DNA of 64,000 nt from NCBI GenBank assembly GCA_016721245.1, contig JADKIQ010000005.1:1-64000 (forward strand), written 5' to 3'. Source of the DNA: Sphingobacteriales bacterium. Its GTDB lineage: Bacteria; Bacteroidota; Bacteroidia; Chitinophagales; JADIYW01. Shown piece after piece: positions 18,235 through 27,859 of this stretch (positions are counted from its first letter, which is position 1; every line of letters begins with the position of its first letter). Below the pieces are notes generated by a model, which saw only the letters and a list, made by a program, of their open reading frames with translations, was not told the origin of the DNA and did no database searches. The position numbers and the translations under genes are program-made.

Positions 18235-19665
18235 TCAGTAGCTCCGATTCGTCGGAGCTTTTTTTATAGGTGTGGCTTTCAATATTGTTAATTCATTTTC
18301 AAACCAGTCTTTGTCCGGCGTATCTGCCGGGAATAAAAAATCACCGAATTTTTCCGGCTTTTTATACACGTTCATTAATATGGTTAAGGCCTTACTTGCA
18401 TTTGCAAAATAGGTTTTATGATAACCAATATTAGAAATGCGTTTTACATAAATTTTAAATGCCTTCAGGTGAATTTCAAACTGCTCCGTTTCTCTTGTTT
18501 CAAATAAAATTTTGAGAACCAGGTATTTTGAATTCAGGTTCCAGATAGTATCCTTAAACTCATTGGTTAATAATATTTTCAGTGCTTTATGATGCTGTTT
18601 TTGAGCATAAATCAACTTGGCAGTGTTGTAATCAATTGTATTTTTTCGGTAAGACTCATTGATATAAGTACTGTATTTTTTAATAAAGGCCTCTATCTTT
18701 TCAAACTCCTTTAGTTTTATACCCACTGCTATCGTGTTGGTAAATATAAATCTGTTGATTTCGTTGTTTTCAATCAATATCTCGCTTTCAATAGCATACA
18801 CATACAATTCGAATGTTTTTTGTGTGTAATATTCTATATTCTGATTTGATTTCTTGATGCAAAAGTTGATTGCTGTTCTGTATAAGCCGTTTAAGTCCTG
18901 CTTGGTGAAAAGTGCTTCATTCTCTTTAATATCTTTTAAAAACAACTCAAACGCCTGATTGTCCTCATTCGCGGCAACCTGATAAATATTGTAATAAATA
19001 CGCACAAGGGGAATCTGCATCAGCGGCGAACCGGGCAAAAGTGCCAAAACCGGCTGCAGCAAATATTGCTGCGCTTCAAACTCCATCACTTTTTGTATGG
19101 TGTTTACAATACATGCCGACTTTAAAACCTCCACAATTGTATACACCGTAAAAGAATCAATTGATTCGTTTATTTTAAAATCCTGAGTTCTGTTGTTTCT
19201 CGAATTAATGTCATAATAAATGGCGCCTAAATCATAAATATTTCGAAAATACTCCGTGTTCTGTATTTTTACCGCCTTAGCGTTATCTATTGCTTTTTCA
19301 ATTATCTTATTGGAATAAGACAGCAATCCTTTTTCGGTATAAAACTTAGACAAGATCTTCCCTCTGAGACTGCTTTCTTTTTCAGTGTTCAGGTAAACAA
19401 TAAACGACTCAAAGACTTCCGTCGTAAGCCACAATAAATGCCTTATCCTTAAATCATTATATGGCGCATCGGGGTATAAAAAATTATGTAATTTAAGTTT
19501 GGTGACTGATTTTTCGTTTAGCTTTTTTCTGGAATCAATAAATTTAAAAAGCAATAGAATATCCTCGTTCTGGTTGACAAAATCTGAATTCAGCCATTTT
19601 CTCAACTTTCTCTTTTCTTCAATATCTAAAGCAAGATAGATGGATATAAGTTTGGAATCAAACAT
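18235..19665 (-). CDS. Uncharacterised helical protein, module copy 2
   Basis: A 476-residue paralogue of the gene at 15874-17268. Shared segments run in order: MFDSKLISIYLALDIEEKRK then LRKWLNSDFVNQNEDI; YPDAPYNDLRIRHLLWLTTE; ACIVNTIQKV; FCIKKSNQNIEYYTQ; LLTNEFKDTIWNLNSKYL; KALTILMNVYKKPEKF and TPDKDWF. Helical, cytoplasmic, no catalytic motif seen. It has an extra lysine-rich tail of about ten residues, part of which coincides with the terminator of the convergent lipoprotein gene. Divergent from lipoprotein copy 2 at 19793 across 127 bases. Confidence 0.8.
   Translation of the reverse strand: MFDSKLISIYLALDIEEKRKLRKWLNSDFVNQNEDILLLFKFIDSRKKLNEKSVTKLKLHNFLYPDAPYNDLRIRHLLWLTTEVFESFIVYLNTEKESSLRGKILSKFYTEKGLLSYSNKIIEKAIDNAKAVKIQNTEYFRNIYDLGAIYYDINSRNNRTQDFKINESIDSFTVYTIVEVLKSACIVNTIQKVMEFEAQQYLLQPVLALLPGSPLMQIPLVRIYYNIYQVAANEDNQAFELFLKDIKENEALFTKQDLNGLYRTAINFCIKKSNQNIEYYTQKTFELYVYAIESEILIENNEINRFIFTNTIAVGIKLKEFEKIEAFIKKYSTYINESYRKNTIDYNTAKLIYAQKQHHKALKILLTNEFKDTIWNLNSKYLVLKILFETRETEQFEIHLKAFKIYVKRISNIGYHKTYFANASKALTILMNVYKKPEKFGDFLFPADTPDKDWFENELTILKATPIKKAPTNRSY
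18240..18265 (+). terminator. UUCG-tetraloop terminator
   Basis: AGCTCCGA (18240-18247), loop TTCG, TCGGAGCT (18252-18259), then seven T's. It ends the lipoprotein transcript and lies inside the last codons of the convergent helical-protein gene. Confidence 0.85.
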
Positions 19666-19792
19666 AATTTAGCATTAAAATAGCACTCAAATAATTAACA
19701 ATGATTAAAATTTGTACCTGAATCTAACAAAAAAAAATTAGACTTTTGCTTATATAAAGTATTGTTTAGAACTTTATTTAAAATTAAATACC

Positions 19793-20644
19793 ATGAACTA
19801 TACTAAGGCCGGACTTTTTCTGTTGCTTATCAGCACCCTTCTTTTGTTCAGCTGCGGTTCAGACCCTGACCTTAGAAGGCCTTTGGAAAGAAAAGTAAGA
19901 CAATCCATAAAAATTCATGATGACAATGTTAATGGCATAGATGTAAGAACGCTCAATAACAGAGTTGCGGATATAACCAACTTCTACTACAACGGTGACG
20001 GGCTGCTGGATAGTCTTAACGTCATGAGTGACAGTACTCCTTCGGCCAGATTAATTAAATCGATGAAGCTGACGTATTTCCCCAACAAGATAAGAGGAGC
20101 GATTTTTGATGACAGTACCGGTACTTTCTATGTTGATTTTCGATTCAATGCCAGCAAACAACTCACTGCCATTATCGACACACTAGGAATAGGATTCGGC
20201 ACTTTTGTAACATACACCAATAATAAAATCAGCAAAATACAGACAGTGCTGGACAGTGTTTCTACCTTAAATAATTTTGTGTACGATGCGCAAGACAATT
20301 TGATACAATATGTTACAAGCGATTACCGTAACCGTCCGCTCACCAGAGTTACTTACGAATACGATTACAGCAGACTAATACCACAATACATGGATATCCG
20401 TTTTGCAAGCGCAGGAATCCTGTATGTCTATTCAGGCGGTGTGAATGTGATTTCACTTATGGGCCTTAATTACGGGCTTGGCAATACCCATCGAATTTTC
20501 AAAAGAAAAGAATACAACCTGCAAACATCTCAAAACGGGTTCAATTATATATTCGAGTATGGTGTTAATAATAACGAAGAAATTATCGACAGAAAAATAA
20601 CGGTCAACGACACCATTGATGTAAGCTATCAGTACAGGTATTAA
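19793..20644 (+). CDS. Hypothetical lipoprotein, module copy 2
   Basis: ATG at 19793 begins MNYTKAGLFLLLISTLLLF and SCG, a clear lipobox. The 283-residue product is the paralogue of 17384-18202, with matching DDNVNG, TNFYYNGDG, LTYFPNKI, FVYDAQDNLIQY and MGLNYGLGN segments. Predicted beta-rich and lipid-anchored. Both lipoprotein genes have TAACAAAAAAA in the intergenic spacer upstream (about 45 and 65 bases before the start), which suggests that the regulatory spacer was duplicated as well. Function unknown. Confidence 0.8.
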   Translation: MNYTKAGLFLLLISTLLLFSCGSDPDLRRPLERKVRQSIKIHDDNVNGIDVRTLNNRVADITNFYYNGDGLLDSLNVMSDSTPSARLIKSMKLTYFPNKIRGAIFDDSTGTFYVDFRFNASKQLTAIIDTLGIGFGTFVTYTNNKISKIQTVLDSVSTLNNFVYDAQDNLIQYVTSDYRNRPLTRVTYEYDYSRLIPQYMDIRFASAGILYVYSGGVNVISLMGLNYGLGNTHRIFKRKEYNLQTSQNGFNYIFEYGVNNNEEIIDRKITVNDTIDVSYQYRY

Positions 20645-20686
20645 TATACAGGTACTATTATTCTTTTTTCATCTTAGTTCTGGCTG

Positions 20687-20722
20687 AAGCTCCGTTCCGA
20701 ATATTGGAAACGGAGCTTTTTT
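20687..20722 (+). terminator. Intrinsic terminator after lipoprotein copy 2
   Basis: AAGCTCCGTTCC (20687-20698) pairs with GGAAACGGAGCTT (20706-20718) with one bulge, and the arm runs into six T's. Confidence 0.85.
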
Positions 20723-20747
20723 ATGCAGCACCTTAAATAACTTTTTC

Positions 20748-20755
20748 TAACTTTG
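20748..20755 (+). promoter_or_regulatory. Bacteroidota -7 element for the M23 gene
   Basis: TAACTTTG matches TAnnTTTG and ends eight bases before the ATG at 20764. Confidence 0.55.
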
Positions 20756-20763
20756 GTAAGCTC

Positions 20764-22490
20764 ATGAAAAACAGAATTATAATACTTTGCACTGTTTACT
20801 TACTAATGTTTACTGCGTACTCATTTTCGCAAGAATACAGAAATTCAGGATTTTCCAAGCCGATGAATTTAGCATTTAATTTGGCCGGTTCATTCGGAGA
20901 GCCACGACCTGATCATTTTCATTCCGGAATTGACATCAAAACGAATGGCGTGGAAGGCGAGCCTGTTTTTGCAGTGTATGATGGTTATATTTCGAGAATT
21001 CGTGTGTCGCCATATGGTTATGGAAGAGCCATTTACATAACGCACCCAAATGGATTTACTACCGTGTACGGACATCTGAGTACCTTTTACGGAGCCATCG
21101 AAAAATATATTGATGCACAACATTATGCACTGAAAAAATCAGAACTGGATTTAACGTTAAATGCGAATGTTTTTCCGCTGAAACAGAACGACACGATTGC
21201 TTTTTCCGGCAATACCGGCGGCAGCGATGCACCACATTTACACTTTGAAGTACGAAATACCAAAACCGAACACGCCTTAAATCCTTTAGATTTTTATCCG
21301 AAAAATTTTTATATAGATACGATTCCGCCGCGGATTAATAAGGTGAAGTTTTATCAATTCAGCAAAGATTATTTTTATAGCTCGTTTATAAAACCATATT
21401 ATAATCTATCAGCAAAAGAAAGTTGGAGTTTTGAACATATAGATATCAATGATTACTATGCATTCTCATTAGAAGGATATGATAAACAAGATTCTTCAGA
21501 AAACAAGAATGGAATAAAAAAAATAGAAGTGTATCAGAATAAAAATCTTGTTTTTAAATATGACTTAACAGAAATAGATTTTGATAAAACAAGAATGTGC
21601 AACGCTTTTGTTGATTATGATGAGATGATTAATGACAATGGATATTTTTATAATTGTTATCAGTTAAAAAATAACTCTTTAGCAATTTATCAACCTGGAA
21701 GTAATGGTTTTTTTTCTAATAAAGAAACAGATTCAATAAATGTCTATGATATTTATTGCTATGATTACAATGACAATAAAACCAAAATAACACTTGAAAT
21801 ACCAAAGGGCACGTCAATAGTAGATTGGGAAATAAGAAATCAAAAAAAGATTCTATTTTTGTTAACAAAAGATTCCAAACAAATAAACCCGATAGTATTT
21901 CTTTATCAGGATTTAAAACTCTATTTCCTGAAAATACATTTTATGATGATGTTTATTTAAGGTTGTCAAAAAGATTTTTAAAAGAGTATGTTCCAGTTTA
22001 CAATATAAATGCAGATTACAATAATATCCCACTGCAAAAACCAGCCAAAATAGAATTCAAATCTTCCATTAAAAAAAACAGAAATAAAATTGTGATTGTT
22101 CGTCAAAATCACAAAGGAAAAGAAACGGCTTTAAAAACCACTTTTGATAAAACTAAATTCTATGCTGAAACCAAAGAGCTTGGCTCTTTCTATTTAAAAT
22201 ACGACACCACAAAACCAATAGTTGAAATCTCAAATCCCATATCTCAAATCCCATATTCATCCATTCAGGTAAAAATCACCGACAATCTTTCCGGTATTGA
22301 TACTTACAATGGATATATTGATAACCGTTGGGTCAATTTTTACTACGATGCAAAAAATGATTTGATAGAATACAAATTTGACGAGTATTGCAGCAAAGGT
22401 GAACATCTTCTAAAAATCATTGTTACTGATAAAGTTGGAAATAAAAATTGCAGAACAAAAATTTATTTACTAATAACTTTTAACCAATAA
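20764..22490 (+). CDS. M23-family (LytM) metallopeptidase, frameshifted at an A-run
   Basis: Signal peptide (MKNRIIILCTVYLLMFTAYS) followed by a LytM domain: HFHSGIDIKTNG supplies the H-x3-D zinc ligands, VYGHLST and HLHFEVRN the rest of the active site. Such enzymes cut peptidoglycan cross-links in the periplasm. After the peptidase domain come ~350 residues of beta-rich sequence ending in a domain with ITDNLSGIDTYNGYID and IVTDKVGNKN, Ig-like in pattern. The first frame ends at 21960; one missing A in the seven-A run at 21842-21848 explains it, because the other frame continues GNKKSKKDSIFVNKRF and SGFKTLFPENTFYDDVYLRL to 22490. Restored length ~575 residues. Probably intact in the organism. 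Confidence 0.82.
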
Positions 22491-22505
22491 CTAATAACTT
22501 AACTT

Positions 22506-22934
22506 ATGTTAACCGAAGGAACCAAAGCACCAAAAATCAAAGGCGTAGACTTTAAAGACAAAACCACCGTACTTTATTTTTATCCGAAAGACGACACACC
22601 AGGCTGCACCGCCAATGCCTGTGACTTCAGAGATAATTATGCATCTTTGACAAAAAAAGGATTTACCATCATCGGCGTGAGTCCGCAAGACGAAAAATCG
22701 CACAACAAATTCAAAGCTAAATATGATTTACCTTTTGAATTAATTCCAGATACCGACAAAACCATTGCACAGGCATACGAAGTATGGGGCAAGAAGAAAT
22801 TTATGGGAAAAGAATATGAAGGTATTCTTCGCACTACGTTTGTCATCAACGCAAAAGGAGTGATTGAAAAAGTAATTGAAAAAGTTGACACCAAAAACTC
22901 TACCAAACAATTATTAGAAACAATTGCAAAATAG
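22506..22934 (+). CDS. bcp: Thioredoxin-dependent peroxiredoxin Bcp
   Basis: A 142-residue atypical 2-Cys peroxiredoxin reducing hydroperoxides in the cytoplasm. VLYFYPKDDTPGCTANACDFRD holds the peroxidatic Cys in the PGCT motif and a resolving Cys five residues later, the Bcp/PrxQ arrangement; GVSPQDEKSHNKF and ILRTTFVI (catalytic Arg) complete the active site. Normal length. ATG 22506, 15 bases after the M23 stop, so likely the same transcript. A repeat element begins 8 bases after the stop. Confidence 0.94.
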   Translation: MLTEGTKAPKIKGVDFKDKTTVLYFYPKDDTPGCTANACDFRDNYASLTKKGFTIIGVSPQDEKSHNKFKAKYDLPFELIPDTDKTIAQAYEVWGKKKFMGKEYEGILRTTFVINAKGVIEKVIEKVDTKNSTKQLLETIAK

Positions 22935-22942
22935 AAATATAA

Positions 22943-23051
22943 CGTCATTGCGAGGCACGAAGCAATCTGTCGAATAAAAATTAAAAGATTGCTTCATGCA
23001 TTAATTATTACATTGTAAATTCAAAAACTTAGCAATGCATTCGCAATGACG
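22943..23051. repeat. Palindromic REP/MITE-like element, copy 2
   Basis: CGTCATTGCGA (22943-22953) and TCGCAATGACG (23041-23051) frame GAAGCAATCT and AGATTGCTTC arms, as in copy 1 at 8882-9014, but with a shorter, different centre. The rest of the spacer before the gene at 23240 is AT-rich and I see nothing else in it. Confidence 0.85.
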
Positions 23052-23239
23052 ATATAGAAAAGTATCACCAGAAACAGCTATTCTCTTTCCATAACACAAT
23101 TTATTTATTTCCTTAATAGAAATGAGCATCCGTGTATTTCGTTAAAGAACAATGTTTAATATGCGAATTCTATCTGCTCAAATAAAAAAATAAAACAAAA
23201 CAGGTAAAATTTGAAATTTATTTCCGTAGATTTATTTTA

Positions 23240-24472
23240 ATGAATTTGCCGGAAACCGATTCAGACGTAAGTGCCCTAAAAGAACTACTGCAGGTGAAAT
23301 ACAGTCAGTTGAATGCGTTGCTCGAAGCAACAAAAGCAATCAACGACAATGTATCTTCCGAAGGTTTGTACCAAATCTACAAGTTTACCTTACACGAACA
23401 AATATGCGTTAAAGAAATTGCCCTGTTTATGTTTGATCAGGCCTGGAAACGGGTAGTCTGGGAAAAACAGGAACAGGATTTTTATATTCCGATTCAGTCG
23501 CATTTTGATAAATACAAAACAGCAAAAGAATTAACTAAAGAGGAACAGCTTATTTTTGGCGGTTTCAAATATATTGTACCGGTGTATCACAAACAACAAC
23601 CGCTGGCCTTGGCTTTACTGGGCGAACCGGATGAAGATATCTCACACCAGAAAAGTGAGTTACTGGATTTTACACAAATTTTTACGAATATCATCACCGT
23701 TGCCGTAGAAAACAAACGACTCTTTCGTAAGGAGGTGGAGAAAAAACAATTCGACAAAGAATTGGATCTCGCATCCAAAGTACAAGGCATGTTGATACCC
23801 AAAAAGCTGCCTAAAAACAACATGTATGAATTTGCAGGTTTGTACCTGCCGTTCAAAGGCATCGGAGGCGATTACTATGATGTTATCCATATCAATAAGG
23901 ATGAATTTGTTTTTTGTATTGGCGACATCTCCGGCAAAGGTGTGGCAGCCGCACTGGTAATGGCAAATCTGCAGGCCTACCTGAATGCAACTTTAGGATT
24001 AGGATTTAAAAAGGAAACGCTCATAGAAAAACTTAATCAGAAAATATACTCCATCACCAATGGTGAAAATTTTATTACGCTCTTTATCGCCAAGTATAAT
24101 ATCATCACCAGAGAACTGGAATACCTGAATGCAGGGCATGTACCGCCTCTTCTAATTCATGAGGACACAGTAGAACTACTGGAGAAAGGCAGCACATTGT
24201 TGGGGATTTTCGAAGAATTACCTAAAATAGAATTCGGTAATATTATAATTAAGCCTAATACCACTATAGTTAGCTTTACGGATGGATTAACAGAAATGGA
24301 AAACGAAGACGAAGAGCAGTTTGGCACAGAACGACTACTAGAGTTCAGCAGAAACAATTACCGTTTAGGTCCGGATATTTTCAATAAAATCCTGTACGAT
24401 TACGTGAGCAAATTCAAAGGCAATGTATTATTCAGTGATGATATCAGTGTGCTTACTGCCAAGTTTATGTAA
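23240..24472 (+). CDS. GAF-like domain with SpoIIE/PP2C phosphatase
   Basis: A 410-residue cytoplasmic protein. Residues ~10-170 resemble a GAF-type sensor; a short coiled segment (NKRLFRKEVEKKQFDKELDL) joins to a PPM-type phosphatase at ~180-410. Metal-binding acidic residues are visible in GIGGDYYDV, FCIGDISGKGVAAALVM, SFTDGLTEME and FSDDISV. These RsbU-like phosphatases dephosphorylate anti-sigma antagonists in partner-switching systems; no partner gene is nearby. ATG at 23240 fits the start of the helical lead-in. Confidence 0.9.
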   Translation: MNLPETDSDVSALKELLQVKYSQLNALLEATKAINDNVSSEGLYQIYKFTLHEQICVKEIALFMFDQAWKRVVWEKQEQDFYIPIQSHFDKYKTAKELTKEEQLIFGGFKYIVPVYHKQQPLALALLGEPDEDISHQKSELLDFTQIFTNIITVAVENKRLFRKEVEKKQFDKELDLASKVQGMLIPKKLPKNNMYEFAGLYLPFKGIGGDYYDVIHINKDEFVFCIGDISGKGVAAALVMANLQAYLNATLGLGFKKETLIEKLNQKIYSITNGENFITLFIAKYNIITRELEYLNAGHVPPLLIHEDTVELLEKGSTLLGIFEELPKIEFGNIIIKPNTTIVSFTDGLTEMENEDEEQFGTERLLEFSRNNYRLGPDIFNKILYDYVSKFKGNVLFSDDISVLTAKFM

Positions 24473-24492
24473 CATTTTCTATCTTCATTCCA

Positions 24493-25587
24493 TTGAATCA
24501 GGACAACAGAATACATTATCTAGACAGCCTTCGTGGCCTGGCCGCATTGTCAGTCGTTATATTTCATTGTATCTCCAATCACTGGGGTTACAGAACGGAA
24601 GCCAAAATCAGTTTTTTATTATTCAACGGAAGTGACGCCGTTTCTTTGTTTTTTGTGCTAAGCGGATTAGTGCTCACCTTAAATATCAATCATCCTTCAA
24701 ACGAAAAATTTGCATGGGAAGATTATAAAAATTTTATGTTAAAACGCTTGTTTAGGATTTATCCGGCTTATCTGGTTTGTATTCTCATTTATTATATTTA
24801 CTCATGCAGTCATCTCTCCTTGCACGACTTTCTAGTCAATACGCTGACCAATAAATATTATATCTTACAGGAAATATTGCTCATCAGAGAAAATCACAAT
24901 CTGTATTTGCCGGGCTGGAGCTTAGGAATTGAAATTGCACTATCTGCATTCTTACCATTTCTCGTACTGCTTTTTAAATATGACAAAAAACTGTTTGCCG
25001 CATTTACTATTGTTGCGCTCATCCTTAACAAACACTACATTTCTATTTTTACGCTGCATTTTTGCCTGGGCATTGCTATTGCATTTTACTATCCTCATAT
25101 TTCATCCTATGATTTCAAGAATTCAAAATGGTATAAATACCGATATCTGTTTTTTATCAGCATATTTTGTTTGTATGGATTCCGGCATATTCTTTCCTTG
25201 TTTGAAAATACATCTACATATGACTCCATTTCTGAAATACTCTATTTAGACGAATTTATATTCACGGGGTTTGGGGCTGCAGGAATTTTGATTTTTTGCA
25301 TTCACAATAAAAAAGCACAAGAAGTTTTATCGGCAAAACCGTTATTGTTTATTGGTAAAATATCTTACAGCATTTATCTGACGCACTGGTTCTTCATCAC
25401 AGTATTATTAGACAACTGGAATTATTTTTTTCCTCTTTTTAAAAATGAATTTTATCTGATGTTATTTTACACATTGAGTACTTTAGTAACAACCCTTATA
25501 TCGTCGACAGTATTATACTATATGGTAGAAAAGCCAATGATTCATTTTGCCAGAAACAGATTTAAGAAACAATCCAACTCCAATTAA
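24493..25587 (+). CDS. Acyltransferase family 3 (OafA/YrhL-like)
   Basis: A 364-residue integral membrane enzyme with about ten helices. RIHYLDSLRGLAALSVVIFH has the family's conserved Arg and His; FFVLSGLVLTL and the late ISYSIYLTHWF are also typical. Members O-acetylate or otherwise acylate polysaccharide or lipid-linked sugars, which suits the adjoining glycan-export genes. The start is TTG at 24493, since the conserved N-terminus begins there and no ATG lies near. The stop overlaps the stop of the convergent ligase gene by four bases. Confidence 0.9.
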   Translation: MNQDNRIHYLDSLRGLAALSVVIFHCISNHWGYRTEAKISFLLFNGSDAVSLFFVLSGLVLTLNINHPSNEKFAWEDYKNFMLKRLFRIYPAYLVCILIYYIYSCSHLSLHDFLVNTLTNKYYILQEILLIRENHNLYLPGWSLGIEIALSAFLPFLVLLFKYDKKLFAAFTIVALILNKHYISIFTLHFCLGIAIAFYYPHISSYDFKNSKWYKYRYLFFISIFCLYGFRHILSLFENTSTYDSISEILYLDEFIFTGFGAAGILIFCIHNKKAQEVLSAKPLLFIGKISYSIYLTHWFFITVLLDNWNYFFPLFKNEFYLMLFYTLSTLVTTLISSTVLYYMVEKPMIHFARNRFKKQSNSN

Positions 25588-27038
25588 TCTTCTTCTAAAG
25601 TCACAGCATCCGAACTGAAATTTACAAGCAAGGCCAGGCACATAAAAAATAAGGAACCTACTTTATTGGCTTCTACCAAATCACTCAGGGTGTTATTTAA
25701 CAGAAAGGCTATAATACAAAGCGTAACGGCTACGACATACTTCTTTCGATTTTCAGAAACGGCGTTATATATTTTCTGTGCGCTTAACAATACAACAAAC
25801 AGTAAAGCAACATACAAGCCCAATGCTGGCAATCCCTGCTCCGTGAGCAGCAGCAGGAAATAATTGTGTACCGTAGATTTTTCTTCATTATCGCTGATGT
25901 ACGTTTCGTAGGCAGTGACCGTATATTTCTTATAATTAGATACAAAATTATTAGGTCCGACGCCTACCAAAGGGTGTTCTTTAAATAAATTAACCGCAGC
26001 AATCCATCTGTAAAAGCGCTCCACTGTACTCATGTCTTCCATCTCAAATGTGGAAGATAAATGATCAGCCAGCTCATCGTGATAAATGGTATGTTCATAA
26101 TTAGGTGCGTACTTCAGGTAATTATTATCTTTCAGAATGTAGCCTGAAAATCCGATGGCAAGCACACTGGCAAATACCAGCACATATTTTGTCAGATTGA
26201 ATCGCAGGACAAAAAAGTAGGCCGCCATTGCCACTACCGCCAGCCATGCTCCGCGCGTGTACGACAGATAAATCGCAAGCAAAAAAACAGGAATGGAATA
26301 TTTTAACAACTTGTGTTTGAATGTATCAACAGGATACCAACTTCTGGCCATAAAAACAAAGGGCAGCAGCATGGTAATAAAAACGGCATAATTCACGTGA
26401 TTGCGGTAAATCGGATGTACCGCATTGGTAATCGTATCAAAGGTAAACCCTTTCAATCCGTGGCGAATCATTACATACCAAATGGAAAGGTAAGTTGGAA
26501 TATACAAACACCAGAAAAACTGTTTCAAACTCTTTTTATTTCTCAGTAAAATAATCGGTAAAATAAAAAACCCAAGCAAGTACCACGATTTGGCGAGTAG
26601 GTATTTTACCGACAAGAAAACATCTGTAGAAAAAAGTGTTACAAAAATACTCCAGCAAAACATCATAGCAAGTATGATAACAATGGGATGTTTATACGCA
26701 GGATTTCTCAGCTCATAACTGTAATATATCAAGTACAATACAGTACAAGCAGCTAGTACCATTACCAAAGGCTCCGAAGGTAAATCGGTTCCAAAACTAC
26801 CAAGATAAGTCTCTACGGAAACAGGCAACACCAGCAGCATAATAAAAAACACCGCACGAAAATTAAGAATCACTAACGCAGGAAACAGGAAGACAAATGG
26901 AAGTACAAAAAGCAGATTCATCTTGAAATAGATAGCAGCCACATAACATACTACAGCCATAGAACCGCTCATCCAGAAAAGCGGCTTTTCATACCGGGCA
27001 AAAAAATCAGGAACGCTGAAATCCGTACTTGTCTGCAT
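25584..27038 (-). CDS. O-antigen ligase/polymerase-like membrane protein (Wzy/WaaL)
   Basis: A 484-residue protein with about twelve membrane helices and a large periplasmic loop near residues 300-370. The loop region has HPLVGVGPNNFVSNYKKY and VHNYFLLLLTEQGLPALGL, the typical Wzy_C pattern. It would polymerise or ligate an undecaprenyl-linked glycan on the periplasmic side of the membrane. Its start at 27038 lies inside the end of the Wzz-like gene (32-base overlap), implying coupled translation. Polymerase and ligase cannot be told apart from sequence. Confidence 0.88.
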   Translation of the reverse strand: MQTSTDFSVPDFFARYEKPLFWMSGSMAVVCYVAAIYFKMNLLFVLPFVFLFPALVILNFRAVFFIMLLVLPVSVETYLGSFGTDLPSEPLVMVLAACTVLYLIYYSYELRNPAYKHPIVIILAMMFCWSIFVTLFSTDVFLSVKYLLAKSWYLLGFFILPIILLRNKKSLKQFFWCLYIPTYLSIWYVMIRHGLKGFTFDTITNAVHPIYRNHVNYAVFITMLLPFVFMARSWYPVDTFKHKLLKYSIPVFLLAIYLSYTRGAWLAVVAMAAYFFVLRFNLTKYVLVFASVLAIGFSGYILKDNNYLKYAPNYEHTIYHDELADHLSSTFEMEDMSTVERFYRWIAAVNLFKEHPLVGVGPNNFVSNYKKYTVTAYETYISDNEEKSTVHNYFLLLLTEQGLPALGLYVALLFVVLLSAQKIYNAVSENRKKYVVAVTLCIIAFLLNNTLSDLVEANKVGSLFFMCLALLVNFSSDAVTLEED

Positions 27039-27810
27039 GTTTGTACAATTCTATCAATAATGCTGAAAATGATGCCAACAGCAAAGCAGCCACCGCAGTA
27101 ACCAGCACAATCAGCCAGCGAACGGGTTTCTTCTTTTTTATAGCAGGAACCGGCTCCTCCACTACATATAATGTTTTAAAATCGGCAGAGGAAGAAACCA
27201 AATACTGGTCACGGATGGAAATGAGTTTTCTAAGTTCTTCACCTTCATTTCCGGAAGCTTGTTTTTGAGCAATCTGTTTATCCAGCAACGTCAGTACCGT
27301 TGATTTGTTTTCCACCAGCATACTTCTGTAAATAGAATCTGACTTTGCCACCACATCTTTTACAATATTTGCTGCCAGTACCGGATCGACATCTAACATA
27401 CTTACGCCAATAGCACCTAAATCATCGCGCACCGCATCAAAATTGCTGTTGAATTCGCGTTGTGTGTAATACGTAGCTAATGCCTTCTCTTCGTCTTCCA
27501 GTTTATAATGTTTTGTAAGGTTATATTTTTGAATCACATAAAGATTAACAACCGCAGAATTCAGAATATTGAGAAAGCGGTTGATATCCTCTTTTCCTCC
27601 GAAGATGCTGACACCTCCTACTTCCTTTTCATTAAACAAAGCCGCTCTGTCTGTACTGGTCGGATTCGACAGATAAAACACCATATTTGACTTATAATAT
27701 GGAGGCATGATGAAAGGCATCGTAATGATGACGCTGGCCAGAACGGCAACAACGGTGAATATCAGAATCTGATTCTTCCATTTCAAGACAATTTTCAGAA
27801 TTTCCAGCAT
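27007..27810 (-). CDS. Wzz-like chain-length determinant
   Basis: A 267-residue protein with the Wzz plan: N-terminal membrane helix (QILIFTVVAVLASVIITMPF), periplasmic domain, C-terminal helix (WLIVLVTAVAALLLASFSALL) after the prolines VEEPVPAIKKKKPVRW. No tyrosine-kinase domain is attached. It would set glycan chain length for the polymerase encoded just downstream. ATG at 27810; 49 bases after the flippase gene. Confidence 0.88.
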   Translation of the reverse strand: MLEILKIVLKWKNQILIFTVVAVLASVIITMPFIMPPYYKSNMVFYLSNPTSTDRAALFNEKEVGGVSIFGGKEDINRFLNILNSAVVNLYVIQKYNLTKHYKLEDEEKALATYYTQREFNSNFDAVRDDLGAIGVSMLDVDPVLAANIVKDVVAKSDSIYRSMLVENKSTVLTLLDKQIAQKQASGNEGEELRKLISIRDQYLVSSSADFKTLYVVEEPVPAIKKKKPVRWLIVLVTAVAALLLASFSALLIELYKHADKYGFQRS

Positions 27811-27859
27811 CAGTGAAATTTATTTAAATATTCATCAAAAATAGCAAAACTAATCGATT

